From: VAZQ01 sp963817135 | GTDB taxonomy: Bacteria > Pseudomonadota > Alphaproteobacteria > Rhizobiales > Xanthobacteraceae | Direction of reading: 5' to 3' | DNA length: 64,000 bases | Assembly: GCA_963817135.1 (NCBI GenBank) | Contig: CAWFNG010000014.1 | Coordinates: 124,001-188,000 of the forward strand | Shown: positions 8,014 through 16,824 of the stretch, piece by piece | Layout of the letters: each line of letters starts with the position of its first letter | Position numbering within the stretch: the stretch's first letter is position 1 | Made by a program: the position numbers and the translations under genes | The notes under the pieces: model-generated | The model's database searches: none | What the model was told of the DNA's origin: nothing | The model's input: only the letters and a program-made list of their open reading frames with translations

Positions 8014-8772
8014 TTATGGCTTGCCGATGCCGCGCCGTTCCGCCCAGCGCTGATCGAGCATCTGCAGCAGCATGTTGATGGCCGTCGCCACAATGATCAG
8101 CAGCAACATCAGGGCGTACATTTGCCGGTTGTTGAAATCGGCATAAGCGTCGGAAATCTCGCGCCCCAGACCGGCGGGTGCCAGAATGAACTCGCTGGCA
8201 ATCACGCCGATCAAGGCGTAGCTGACCGCAAGCTTGACGCCGGTGAAGAGATGCGGGGCCGCAGCCGGCAATTTCAGCAGCAGCGCCGTGGCGATCGTGC
8301 CCATGCGGTGTACCCGCGCCACCTTGGTCAGCACCGGCGGCACCCGATCGAGCCCGTTCAGCGTGGCGATGATCATCGCCACGAAGGCAGTCGCAATCCC
8401 CATCAGCACGATCGGCATGACCGAGAGGCCGAAGATCACGATCAGCACGGGATAGAAGATGAAGATCGGCACCGCATAATAGGTGGCGAAGAACGGGTCG
8501 AGCGCCTTGCGCAGGCGTGGCAGCGCATGAACGATCAGGCCGAGCACGAAGCCCAGCGCCACGGAGACCAAAGCGGCGACGAGGACGATCCCGAAAGTAC
8601 GGGCGATTTGCTCGTTGGCCTGTCCGGAAATCAGCAGACGCACCAGGGCGTCGGCCATCTCCGAGGGAGGGATTACCACCCGCTGATCGATCAGGCCAAG
8701 GCGACAGCAGAGTTCGAGGAGCCCGATTGCGGCAGCGATGACCGCCAGCCTGATCCAGCCGACCCTGCTCAT
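8014..8772 (-). CDS. ABC transporter permease (nitrate/sulfonate/taurine type)
   Basis: 252 residues with a hydrophobic N-terminal helix, five more membrane segments and the coupling loop VARVHRMGTIATALLLKLPAAAPHLFTGVKLAV. That loop is followed by VIASEFILAPAGLGREISDAYADF, typical of SsuC/TauC-like permeases. It is separated from the ATPase gene by 99 bp, which is filled by a double-hairpin repeat (8792-8957), so the hairpin lies inside the operon transcript. Together with the permease at 7262 it should form the membrane channel of the importer. Confidence 0.88.
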   Translation of the reverse strand: MSRVGWIRLAVIAAAIGLLELCCRLGLIDQRVVIPPSEMADALVRLLISGQANEQIARTFGIVLVAALVSVALGFVLGLIVHALPRLRKALDPFFATYYAVPIFIFYPVLIVIFGLSVMPIVLMGIATAFVAMIIATLNGLDRVPPVLTKVARVHRMGTIATALLLKLPAAAPHLFTGVKLAVSYALIGVIASEFILAPAGLGREISDAYADFNNRQMYALMLLLIIVATAINMLLQMLDQRWAERRGIGKP

Positions 8773-8791
8773 TCGGCAGCCATCCTAGCAC

Positions 8792-8957
8792 CAGTGCCCC
8801 GCTTCCGAAGTTCGTGATACATGGCGGCACCCTCTGACACGAACTTCGGAAGCAAAGGGGCACTAGCAAGTCTATGATTCTAGTGCCGCTTTTCGATTTG
8901 AAGTTCCTTCATGAGTTTGCGGCAATCGCTGCAGGAACTTCAAATCGGCGGCACCAG
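8792..8957. repeat. Double-hairpin CTAG repeat, copy 1
   Basis: Hairpin one: outer arms CAGTGCCCC (8792-8800) and GGGGCACTAG (8857-8866), with a perfect 16-bp inner stem GCTTCCGAAGTTCGTG (8801-8816) / 8838-8853. A 13-nt linker CAAGTCTATGATT follows (8867-8879). Hairpin two: CTAGTGCCGC (8880-8889) / GCGGCACCAG (8948-8957), with a perfect 14-bp inner stem (8895-8908 / 8933-8946). The same design occurs at 51178-51345. The second hairpin lies inside the 3' end of the ATPase gene, and the linker carries its stop codon. Confidence 0.85.
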
Positions 8958-9765
8958 CATAGCCGAGCGATTTCATCGATTCGTCGCGCAGATTGTCCCA
9001 CAGCCGGCCGGTGATCTCGGCGAATTTCTTTTCGCTGACGATCTTGCTGTCGCGCTCCCGCGGCCAGCCGGTAAGGACAATGTCGAGAAAGCGCCCCGGA
9101 CGGGCGGACATCGCGCCGATGCGGTCGGCCAGCATTGCCGCCTCGTCGAGCGCGTGGGTGATGAGGAGAATGCTCGCGCCGGTGCGCCGCCACAGGCGCA
9201 GGACCTCGTCGCCCATGAGCAGCCTCGTTTGCGCGTCAAGCGCCCCGAACGGTTCATCGAGCAGAATAAGGTGCGGCTGCAGGACAAGCGTGCGCGCGAT
9301 GCAGACCCGTTGCCGCATGCCGCCGGAAAGCTGCGCCGGATAGGCGCGGGCGAAATCGGTCAGTCCCATGAAGGCCAGCGCGTCATCGACCCGGCGGCGG
9401 ACTTCTGCTTCGTCGACGCCCTTGCGGCGCAGGCCGAACGCGCTGTTGTCCCATACCGTCAGCCAGGGAAAGCTCGCATCTTCCTGAAAGACGACGCCGA
9501 CGCCTTCGGGCACTTCGCGCCGGACCGGCCGGCCTTCGAATGTCACCGTGCCCTCGCTGGGCTCTTGGAGACCGGCAAGCAATTCCAAGAGGGTGGTTTT
9601 GCCGCATCCGGACGGGCCGACCACGGCGAAAAATTCGCCGCGCCGCAGATCGAGATCGACCGGTCCGAGAGCGTGAACCGGTCGCGTGCCGGCGGTCCCC
9701 GGATAGACCCGGGTCACACCCGAAAGGCAGGCATGGATTTCCTGATCAGCAACCGGCTCGGTCAT
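8872..9765 (-). CDS. ABC transporter ATP-binding protein (SsuB/TauB/NrtD type)
   Basis: 297 residues. Walker A is GPSGCGKTT, the Q-loop is VVFQEDASFPWLTV, the signature is LSGGMRQR, Walker B is LILLDEPFGALD, and the switch histidine lies in LLITHALDEA. This layout and the LTVWDNSAFGL segment are typical of the nitrate/sulfonate/taurine group. The start codon overlaps the binding-protein stop (TAATG). The last roughly 28 codons and the TAG stop come from a palindromic repeat (8872-8957), so the tail KFLQRLPQTHEGTSN... is probably not ancestral. It energises the two permeases downstream. Confidence 0.92.
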   Translation of the reverse strand: MTEPVADQEIHACLSGVTRVYPGTAGTRPVHALGPVDLDLRRGEFFAVVGPSGCGKTTLLELLAGLQEPSEGTVTFEGRPVRREVPEGVGVVFQEDASFPWLTVWDNSAFGLRRKGVDEAEVRRRVDDALAFMGLTDFARAYPAQLSGGMRQRVCIARTLVLQPHLILLDEPFGALDAQTRLLMGDEVLRLWRRTGASILLITHALDEAAMLADRIGAMSARPGRFLDIVLTGWPRERDSKIVSEKKFAEITGRLWDNLRDESMKSLGYAGAADLKFLQRLPQTHEGTSNRKAALES

Positions 9766-10727
9766 TATTGCAGATCGGGCGGCAGGAACGAATTGTCGAC
9801 GATCTTCGTGAGATCGACGTCCCGGTCCAGCATTCCAACGCCTTTCATCGCATGCACCGTCTGTTCAAGGAGCGGCATCTCGATGCGGCCCTCGGTCCAG
9901 AATTTCGCCTCGACGAGGTCCTTCACCATGATTGCCACCTCGTTTGCCGGCAGCGGCTCGTAGACCTTGCTCAGAATCTGGATGGCCTCGTCGGTGTGCT
10001 GGTAAATGAACCTGGTACCGTCGCGTCGCGCCGCCTCGATGGCGCGCAGCTTCTCCGGCCATTCCTTCATTGCCTTGCCGGTCGCCATGCCGAGCTGCGA
10101 GGGAATGAGCGGCAAATCCTTCGTGCTGACAAGGATGCGGTATTTGCTTTCGCCGCCGCGGGTGCGAAACAGGACGACGGGTATGGAAGTGACATCCACC
10201 ACGCCACTCTCCAATGCAGTGAGCGCACCACTCAGGCTGCCGAGCGCGACCATCTGCACGTCGCCCTGCTTGAGCCCCGCCTTCTCCATGACCAGCACTC
10301 CCATCATCTCACCCAACGATTTCGGATTGCTGATGCCGAACTTCTTGCCCTTCATGTCGGCTGCCGTCTTGAGCGGAGAGTTGGGCATCACGATCAGCAC
10401 CAGATCGGCGAGGGATCGCGATGTCATGCCGATGATCTTGATATCCTGACCCTGCTCGGCTGCCGCTATGACCGGCGCGGCAGTGACGTCACCGTAGCCA
10501 AGGTCGCTGGCCATGGCATTGCGCACCGAACTGCCGCCGCCCGCCCCGGAGATAATCCCGCTGATGTCGATCCCGTGATTTTTGAAAAAGCCTTTCTCCA
10601 GCGCGATGGCATAGGACGCGCCGGATGGATCGTTTTTGTATTGGGTGACGAGGAGATCGGCCGCGTTCGCTTGCCAAGCGGAAGCGAGGCCAAGCGCCGC
10701 GATGAGGATGATGCTCCTGAAATTCAT
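9765..10727 (-). CDS. ABC transporter substrate-binding protein (NMT1/SsuA-like)
   Basis: 320 residues from the ATG at 10727, chosen because AGGAGG lies 7-8 bases upstream and the product opens with a clean Sec signal (MNFRSIILIAALGLASAWQANAA). The mature part shows VTQYKNDPSGASYAIALEKGFFKNHGIDI (the usual start of NMT1/THI5-like receptors), then GYGDVTAAPVIAAAEQGQDIKIIG and SPLKTAADMKGKKFGI. It is the first gene of the importer operon. A perfect TATAAT occurs on the minus strand at 10794-10789 about 60 bp upstream, but no good -35 partner is visible. The ligand cannot be inferred from sequence. Confidence 0.9.
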   Translation of the reverse strand: MNFRSIILIAALGLASAWQANAADLLVTQYKNDPSGASYAIALEKGFFKNHGIDISGIISGAGGGSSVRNAMASDLGYGDVTAAPVIAAAEQGQDIKIIGMTSRSLADLVLIVMPNSPLKTAADMKGKKFGISNPKSLGEMMGVLVMEKAGLKQGDVQMVALGSLSGALTALESGVVDVTSIPVVLFRTRGGESKYRILVSTKDLPLIPSQLGMATGKAMKEWPEKLRAIEAARRDGTRFIYQHTDEAIQILSKVYEPLPANEVAIMVKDLVEAKFWTEGRIEMPLLEQTVHAMKGVGMLDRDVDLTKIVDNSFLPPDLQ

Positions 10728-10811
10728 TGCATGTCCTCCTGGGTTCGTTGCATGCCGTGCCCGTGCACGCTCAACCGCACGGCGGGGTATTATAGTACGA
10801 GCGTGCGGCAG

Positions 10812-10849
10812 CATACCTCCCCCTAAAAGCCCTGAAAGGGGGAGGTATG
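10812..10849. terminator. Strong hairpin between two minus-strand genes
   Basis: CATACCTCCCCC (10812-10823) pairs perfectly with GGGGGAGGTATG (10838-10849) around a 14-nt loop. It lies 120 bp after the stop of the Spy-like gene and about 85 bp before the binding-protein start, where a terminator separating the two units would be expected. There is no T-run, so it may act only as a 3'-end hairpin, or it may be a repeat element. Confidence 0.45.
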
Positions 10850-10969
10850 GAGTTTGCTGCGCGGCAGAACCGTGCGCAATTGTCCTGCCTAAAAGGCGAG
10901 GCAACATGCCGCACTGACGTGACGAATGTCTGCAGCTTCCCCCGTATCGGGGAACTGCGATTTCGGGCG

Positions 10970-12334
10970 TTAGGCGCCGTGACGGCCGGAGCCGAGGGTG
11001 TTGAAGCGCGCTTTCTGCTCGTCGCTGAGGCTGTCGTAGAAATTCGCCAGCACGGGCTGCACGGTTTTTCCGGCTTCGAGCATGGCTTCCAGTCGCTTCT
11101 CCATCGCTGCGACACGCCCGGTCGGAGTGAGTGCTTCGTATGTCGGGCAATTGCCCTTCAACCGCTCCGATGCCTTTGCCGCGGCCGACTTCAACTCGGC
11201 GAGTGAACTCTGCTGTTCCTGCGTAGGCCGAACAGCCTGGAAAATGCGCTCGATCGGCAAGCCGCCAAGCCCCGCTTCGCGTGACGTGCATAGACGCGCA
11301 AGATCGCGCTCCTCCTTTTTATTGCCGGCGGTGTTGCTCGGCACGACTGCATTGAAGCGCGCCTTCTGTTCATCGCCGAGCGACTGATAGAGGCGATCGA
11401 GAGGAATGCGAACGGTGCGCACGGCCTCCAACATCGCCTGCAGCCGACTGTCCATGGCTGCCAGCCGTCCGGTCGGCACGCTTGGCAAGTCGTTCGGACA
11501 CGCCGCCCTGAGCATATCGACCGCCTTCGAAGTTGCTTCCTTAAGCTCATCCAGAGCGGCGCGCTGCGCGTCGGTCGGCTGGATGACCTCCGATATGCGC
11601 TCGATCGGCCAGCTTGTCAGCTCCGGTGAATTCTCACCGCATACTCCGGCTGGCCGCTGCTCGGAATTCACCACACGGCGGTAGGCGGCCGGTTTCAGAG
11701 CAGGATCGACGTAGCCATAGCTCCCATAGATGCCGTAGTAGACGTCTTCGTAGGCGTAGGCCCAGAAGTCGTCGTAAACATACGGCCAGAAGACGTAATC
11801 GAAGAAATCGTAATAGGCATAGGGCCAGAATACGGGGCCGACCCAGCCGATAACGATGCCACCCCTCCACCAGGGCCCATATGACCCATGAAACCTGCCG
11901 CTGAACGTACGCGGCCGTATGAAGGAGGAGCGGAAAGCAGTGTTGGTGATGAGCCGATGATTCCAGGCGCCGGCGTGGAGGCTCGCGTGCGCCGGATGCC
12001 ACCCTGCCCCGGCCGTTGCCAGCCTGTGCGCGGAGGCACCGGTAAAGCGGCCGCCGGAGGAAAACCTTGCGGCGGCGCTGCGGAAACCTGCCGCGCCTGA
12101 GAAGCGAGCCGTGGATGGCCCCGCGATCCGCGGCGCGCTGAATGAGTGACCCCCGATTGCGCCAATGCGCGGCCCGGCGGGGGCATGAGCGGCGGGAGCA
12201 TGAGCGGCGGAGGGAGCTGCGCGGCCGCGAGCCACTGCCGCGGGTGCGGCATCTGCCTCCTTCACAAAAAACGGAAGCGCAATCAGAACGGCGGCACCAA
12301 TCGAGACGCCGGTTCGCAAAAACGCGTTACGCAT
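10970..12334 (-). CDS. Spy/CpxP-like LTXXQ-domain periplasmic protein with aromatic-rich region
   Basis: 454 residues from the ATG at 12334 (a GTG 9 bp upstream is possible). A Sec signal ends near AADAAP (about residue 30). An Ala/Ser/Gly/His-rich low-complexity part follows (30-150), then a striking aromatic and acidic stretch (about 150-209; WPYAYYDFFDYVFWPY, DDFWAYAYEDVYYGIYG). Two similar C-terminal domains follow, each ending in the LTXXQ-type motif (YQSLGDEQKARFN and YDSLSDEQKARFN) and each with a paired-cysteine pattern (C-G-E-N...C-P-N; C-T-S...C-P-T). LTXXQ proteins are envelope chaperones or stress proteins; two copies with this linker point to the cell surface or periplasm. It is monocistronic. 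Confidence 0.8.
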   Translation of the reverse strand: MRNAFLRTGVSIGAAVLIALPFFVKEADAAPAAVARGRAAPSAAHAPAAHAPAGPRIGAIGGHSFSAPRIAGPSTARFSGAAGFRSAAARFSSGGRFTGASAHRLATAGAGWHPAHASLHAGAWNHRLITNTAFRSSFIRPRTFSGRFHGSYGPWWRGGIVIGWVGPVFWPYAYYDFFDYVFWPYVYDDFWAYAYEDVYYGIYGSYGYVDPALKPAAYRRVVNSEQRPAGVCGENSPELTSWPIERISEVIQPTDAQRAALDELKEATSKAVDMLRAACPNDLPSVPTGRLAAMDSRLQAMLEAVRTVRIPLDRLYQSLGDEQKARFNAVVPSNTAGNKKEERDLARLCTSREAGLGGLPIERIFQAVRPTQEQQSSLAELKSAAAKASERLKGNCPTYEALTPTGRVAAMEKRLEAMLEAGKTVQPVLANFYDSLSDEQKARFNTLGSGRHGA

Positions 12335-12465
12335 CAAGCCCACCCCCGCAAATTCCCCGTCTCAAGGATGCGCAAGGTTTGAGGCTCTTCTGTGATGAAA
12401 TATCGCTCACGTCGCTCCGGAAAAGCTTACCGTGCAAACGTGGTTAGCGGCCCCGTTTCGCCGAT

Positions 12466-14538
12466 CTACGGACCTTTCGTTTTATTTACTCCCTCCAATT
12501 GGGAAACGCGGCCGAGCTTTGCCAGCTGCGACTCCGCCGCCTGCAGCCAATTGGCCTGCGCCGGCGTCAACCTGCTCTCGTTTCGGAGCTTTCGCAAACC
12601 CGTGACTACCCGCGTCAATCGCCCGAGGGGATCATCGCCCAACGCCGCGAGCCGCGAATGAAAATCCAAGCTATCAAGGACGTCTCGCGCATTGCCATGT
12701 TTGATCGCGAGTTGCTCCATGATTGCGAGACCGTTGCGGTAGTTCAGCGCAGCTTGCACATACGAGCCATTATTTTCGAGTACATCGCCGATCGCTGCGT
12801 ACAGCAACGCCAAGTCACGCGATACATTTGTATTGTTCGGATCCTCGGCATGGAAACGCTCATTGATAAGCAGACTCTCGCGGTAGCTCTTTAACGCGTC
12901 TTCGGGCGCGCCCAGCTCAAACAACATGTCGCCTACTTTGCAATACGCTCGCCACAGTTGTTCTTGCCATTTGCCATTGTCGCGGTCCGCGGAAACGAGA
13001 TGCTTCATGGCGGCAAGGTACTCGCGATAATTCTTCAGCGCTTCTTTGTACGCACCCTGACGGCGGAATAGATTGCCGATCTCATAACGGGTATAGGCCA
13101 ATTGCGAGCGCCACAGTGTATGCGTGGGATGTCTGGCTGCCAGCCTCTCGAGAACAACAGCGCTCGTCCGGTAACTCCCGAGTGCGTCCGCTAACCGGTT
13201 TTGCGCACCGAATACGTGCCCCATTGCGATATGAATATCGGCCAGGTCGCCCTGCCAGTCGGAATTGGGGGCGTCGTTGGACGCAATGCGCTCGCTGACG
13301 GCGAGGCTCCGACGGTAATTGTCGAGCGCCCCGTCGAGCGTTCCCTGTTCAAAAAAGATGCTGCCGAGAATGAAATAGGTCAGTGAGAGATTGCGCTGCC
13401 ATTGCAGGTTTAGCACATCGGCGGCAGCAATACGTTCTATGATCGCCAGCGTGGTGCGATAGCTCGCGATCGCTTCATCGAGCGCTCCTTGCCGAGCGAG
13501 TATGTCACCGATCTTATTGTAAGTGGCGAACAGGTCGGCTTGCCAGCCGGTATTGCTCTGGTCCTGTCCGGCAAGCCCGAGCATGAAGCGATGCGCCCCT
13601 TCGCCACGCGCCCGCTGGTCCTCGGTCTTGCCGAGCATTTCGTAGTTGCGGGCAAACTCCATCAGCATCCATGCCTTCCGGTATCGGAGCTCTTTGGTGG
13701 CTGTGCGATGCCGCGACATGTCATCGAACACCCGTTCCGCCGTGCCGAGTAATCCGAGTGTTGCGCTGCGCGGTACTTTGTATCTCTCGGCCTGATCGAC
13801 GGCGGTGCTCACCACCTGCGTCGCGAGTGTGAGCGCGGCATTGAGGAACGCATCGTCGGTTTGCACCTGCCGCCAGGCGTAGGCAACGCTCGCCCCAGCA
13901 GCGGCGCACACCATCAGGAACACGCCCGTAAGCACTTCCGCGACGCGGTTGCGGCGCTCACGCGCCCACTTTGCCCGCCATATGACCTCGTCGAGACCCA
14001 CTCCCAAAAGCCCCGCCAGCACTTTCTGCTTGACGATTTCCTTGCCGTCGCGGTTCGGCCGCGCATCGGCGGCAATCAGCTCTTCGTACTCCCAGGTAAG
14101 CACGCCGTCCGGCCCAATCTTGTAGCGCAGAGCCGGTGGAAAGCACTCGCGGTCCAAATCGCCGGGCTCGCCCGCGACAATGACGGGAATGATGCGATCA
14201 GCTCGCCGCATGGCTTTAAAGCGGCGAATCTCTTCGTTGACGTATCTGCTTTTTGCCGCGCTCGGCGAGCAGATGACGATTAGGAATCGCGAAGCGCGCA
14301 GCGCGGCGAGCCTCTCTTCGCTGGGGAAACAGTCGGGGGCGACACGCTTGCAGTCGCGAAAGATCGGCCGCAGCCGCTGCGGCACGCGTCCGGCGGACGT
14401 GCTGCGGCCGGCCAGATCTCTGTCAATCCGGTAACTTTCGAGCGCCGCATGCAGCCATTTGCCCCACCGCTTGTCGCGATGGCTACAGGTGACGAAGGCG
14501 CGATACTTGATGGCTACAGTCTTTGCACGCACGCACAT
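12466..14538 (-). CDS. TIR domain-transmembrane-TPR protein
   Basis: 690 residues from the ATG at 14538 (a GTG directly upstream is also possible). Residues about 10-140 form a bacterial TIR-like domain: KYRAFVTCSHRDKRWGKWLH (the usual form is YRAFISYSHRD), RLRPIFRD, ASRFLIVICSPSAAKSRYVNEEI and IIPVIVAGEP. E102 or E103 of the NEEI segment sits where TIR NADases carry their catalytic glutamate. A single transmembrane helix follows (about 199-222). About ten TPR-like repeats then run from about 280 to 620 (for example GDILARQGALDEAIASYRTTLAI). Proteins with this build are widespread in Rhizobiales. The role could be NAD cleavage or signalling scaffold; neighbours give no hint. It is divergent from the acyl-CoA synthetase. 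Confidence 0.85.
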   Translation of the reverse strand: MCVRAKTVAIKYRAFVTCSHRDKRWGKWLHAALESYRIDRDLAGRSTSAGRVPQRLRPIFRDCKRVAPDCFPSEERLAALRASRFLIVICSPSAAKSRYVNEEIRRFKAMRRADRIIPVIVAGEPGDLDRECFPPALRYKIGPDGVLTWEYEELIAADARPNRDGKEIVKQKVLAGLLGVGLDEVIWRAKWARERRNRVAEVLTGVFLMVCAAAGASVAYAWRQVQTDDAFLNAALTLATQVVSTAVDQAERYKVPRSATLGLLGTAERVFDDMSRHRTATKELRYRKAWMLMEFARNYEMLGKTEDQRARGEGAHRFMLGLAGQDQSNTGWQADLFATYNKIGDILARQGALDEAIASYRTTLAIIERIAAADVLNLQWQRNLSLTYFILGSIFFEQGTLDGALDNYRRSLAVSERIASNDAPNSDWQGDLADIHIAMGHVFGAQNRLADALGSYRTSAVVLERLAARHPTHTLWRSQLAYTRYEIGNLFRRQGAYKEALKNYREYLAAMKHLVSADRDNGKWQEQLWRAYCKVGDMLFELGAPEDALKSYRESLLINERFHAEDPNNTNVSRDLALLYAAIGDVLENNGSYVQAALNYRNGLAIMEQLAIKHGNARDVLDSLDFHSRLAALGDDPLGRLTRVVTGLRKLRNESRLTPAQANWLQAAESQLAKLGRVSQLEGVNKTKGP

Positions 14539-14896
14539 CACTTACTGGAAGCAGCAACGATTTACTGGAAGCAGCACGCGTCGCAATCAGGTTAACAGCA
14601 TAATCGGAGCGAGTGAAGTCGCAAGCAGCCAGCGTTGTTCGCTCCTTGCCCTGCAACGTCGGGATGTAGCGAACACCATTCGTATCCGTACACAAATGTC
14701 CTCGTGGCGTCATTCCGGGACGACGCCGAAACGTAGTGAAGAGAGCCCGCTTACGCGGCGCCCCGGAATAACAGAAGTGTTGGAACCGCGCGTTGCATGT
14801 AATCGTGCGACGCGGCCAAAGATCACGCAGGGCTTGCCGAGATGGATACGCTGTGTTTTGCTGGAACATCGTTATACTAACCGAAGTAATCGGGTC
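14539..14896. other. 358-bp divergent intergenic region
   Basis: This spacer separates the TIR-TPR gene (minus) from the acyl-CoA synthetase (plus). It contains one shortened palindromic repeat at 14709-14773. Open frames crossing it are unsupported by composition. Promoters for both genes should lie here, but none is convincing by eye. Confidence 0.6.
14709..14773. repeat. Palindromic repeat, GTCATTCCGGG type, short copy
   Basis: GTCATTCCGGG at the left end is mirrored by CCCCGGAATAAC at the right end with one mismatch. The nested GGAATCCATA palindrome of the full-length copies (7117, 28121, 31179) is missing, so this is a compact variant. Confidence 0.7.
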
Positions 14897-16807
14897 ATGC
14901 CGGGAGGCGAGCGCATTCCGCAGAAGCACCAGGCAAGAACCTGGGCGATCTACGCAAAGAGCGTGCCGCAGTTGTTTCTTGAACGCGTCGAGGCGCGCCC
15001 CCGTGCGGTCGCGTTCCGCTACAAGGACCTCGGCCTCTACCAGGAAGTCACCTGGCAGCGATATCGCGACCGCGTCGAAGCCTTTGCGCTCGGGCTCATT
15101 GCGCTGGGCGTCAGGCCGGGCGATCGCATCGCGGTGATGGGCGATCCCTGCTTTGAATATTTCGTCGCAGATCTCGCAGGCCTCTGCATAGGGGCGATCA
15201 CCTACGGGATCTACACCACCTGTTCCACCGCCGAGGTGCGCCATCAGCTGGAGAATGCGGGCGCGACAATCTTCATCGCCGAGAACCAGGAATACGTCGA
15301 CAAGGTGCTGGAGCTCAATGATCTCGCGACCGATCTGAGGTACATCGTCGTCGCCGATATGCGCGCGATGTTTCTTTATCGCGACGACCGCATCGTCAGC
15401 TTCCGCAACGTGCAGGAGCGCGGCCTCGTTCTGCAGCGGCAGCAGCCGGCCCTGTTCAAGGAACGTGCGGCGGCGGTCAAGCCCGACAGCGTCGCTGTCT
15501 TTGTCTACACTTCCGGCACCACCGGTGCGCCGAAGGCGGCGATGATCACCCACCGCGACCTTATGGTTGGCATGGTACACACCTATCTGCAGGGCTTTCC
15601 CGAGCTCGATAGCGGTGAGCACCGGGTCGTTACCCACCTGCCGCTTGCGCACCTGGTCGAGCGCTCCATGAGCCTGTGCCTGATGCTGATTGCGGATGTG
15701 GTTCCCCATATCGGCGAAGAGCCGGAGAACTTGCGCGAGACGCTCACCGAAGTCGAGCCGACCTTCTTTCACGCGGTGCCCCGGGTCTGGGAAAAGATCG
15801 CCTCGCAAATCCTGGTCAACCTGGACCGCAGCACCTGGCTCAAGCGCCAGACCTATCGCTGCGCCATGTGGGTCGGCCGCCGCCATGCGCGGGCGCGCTG
15901 GCAGAAGCGGCAGCCCTCGCCTCTCCTCGCAGCCGGCTATGCGCTCGCGCGAGGATTTGTGTTCAGGCCGATGCTGATGAAGGTCGGGCTGCACAAAGCA
16001 TGCGCGGCGCTTACCGCCGGCGCACCGATTCCACAGCCGATCCAGTCGCTCTGGCAGATCTGGGGCGTCAACCTGCGCAATCTCTACGGCATCACCGAGC
16101 ACACCCTTGTGCTCTGCCAAAGCGAGCCGTTCCAGCAACCGGGCGACGTCGGCGTTCCCCTCTATCCGAAGGAGGTGCGGCTTGCACCCGACGGCGAAAT
16201 CCTGGTGCGCGGCCCCGGAATGTTCGCCGGCTACTGGAAGGACGAGGAAGCGACCAGGGATGTGGTTCGCGACGGCTGGTTGCACACCGGCGATGTCGCC
16301 GAGGCGATGCCGAACGGACATTTCCGCATCGTCGACCGCAAGAAGGACATCATGGTCACCGCCGGCGGCAAGAATATCGCGCCGAGCGAAATCGAGAACC
16401 TGCTCAAGTCAAGCGCGTTTATCAGCGAGGCCGTTCTTTTTGCCGACGCCCGCAAATTTCCCAGCGCGTTGATCGAGATCGATTTCGACACCGTGGCCGA
16501 CTGGGCGCGTCAACACGGCGTCGTCTATACCGGGTTCACCTCGCTCGCGCTCCACCCCCGCGTCATCGAGTTGGTCGGCCGCGAGATCGACAAGGCAAAC
16601 GGTGAGCTTGCGCGCGTCGAGCAGGTGAAGAAGTTCCGCATCATTCCCAAGGAGCTTGATCCGGAAGAAGGCGATACGACCCCGACCCGCAAGGTTAAGC
16701 GCCGGCACATTTATGCGTTGTTCAAGAATCTGGTCGAGGAAATGTACCGGGACGAAGCCGAATCCCGCATCGAGCTGGAGGGGGCGGGAAAGATCGCATT
16801 CCAATAA
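14897..16807 (+). CDS. Long-chain/aromatic acyl-CoA synthetase (AMP-forming)
   Basis: 636 residues from the ATG at 14897; in-frame extension upstream crosses a repeat and is not credible. It belongs to the ANL superfamily, long-chain FadD15-like branch. The ATP loop is VYTSGTTGAPKAAM, the conserved THLPLAHLVER and AVPRVWEKI segments of this branch are present, then NLYGITEHT, and the hinge and C-terminal domain DGWLHTGDVAE...IVDRKKDIMVTAGGKNIAPSEIE. The tail TPTRKVKRRHI carries the lysine-rich stretch with the catalytic lysine region. It should activate a fatty or aryl acid to its CoA thioester. It is followed after 17 bp by a branched-chain-type ABC importer, suggesting import followed by CoA trapping of the same acid. 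Confidence 0.92.
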   Translation: MPGGERIPQKHQARTWAIYAKSVPQLFLERVEARPRAVAFRYKDLGLYQEVTWQRYRDRVEAFALGLIALGVRPGDRIAVMGDPCFEYFVADLAGLCIGAITYGIYTTCSTAEVRHQLENAGATIFIAENQEYVDKVLELNDLATDLRYIVVADMRAMFLYRDDRIVSFRNVQERGLVLQRQQPALFKERAAAVKPDSVAVFVYTSGTTGAPKAAMITHRDLMVGMVHTYLQGFPELDSGEHRVVTHLPLAHLVERSMSLCLMLIADVVPHIGEEPENLRETLTEVEPTFFHAVPRVWEKIASQILVNLDRSTWLKRQTYRCAMWVGRRHARARWQKRQPSPLLAAGYALARGFVFRPMLMKVGLHKACAALTAGAPIPQPIQSLWQIWGVNLRNLYGITEHTLVLCQSEPFQQPGDVGVPLYPKEVRLAPDGEILVRGPGMFAGYWKDEEATRDVVRDGWLHTGDVAEAMPNGHFRIVDRKKDIMVTAGGKNIAPSEIENLLKSSAFISEAVLFADARKFPSALIEIDFDTVADWARQHGVVYTGFTSLALHPRVIELVGREIDKANGELARVEQVKKFRIIPKELDPEEGDTTPTRKVKRRHIYALFKNLVEEMYRDEAESRIELEGAGKIAFQ

Positions 16808-16824
16808 CAACAGGAGGAAACCAC

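Noticed and set aside
14459..14896. N-terminal extension of the acyl-CoA synthetase
   Set aside because: The in-frame upstream sequence crosses a palindromic repeat and the TIR gene start, and has no family similarity.
14483..16321. Long minus-strand open frame (612 codons) opposite the acyl-CoA synthetase
   Set aside because: It is antisense to a gene with complete ANL motifs, is rich in Arg, His and Asp as expected for a GC-rich shadow, and has no recognisable domain. The same applies to 16711-18150 (-), 2801-4141 (-), 35928-37637 (+), 39180-41249 (+) and 54389-55807 (-).
12466..16807. Defence island around the TIR-TPR gene
   Set aside because: Neighbours are an envelope protein and a fatty/aryl acyl-CoA synthetase with an importer; nothing defence-like was seen.
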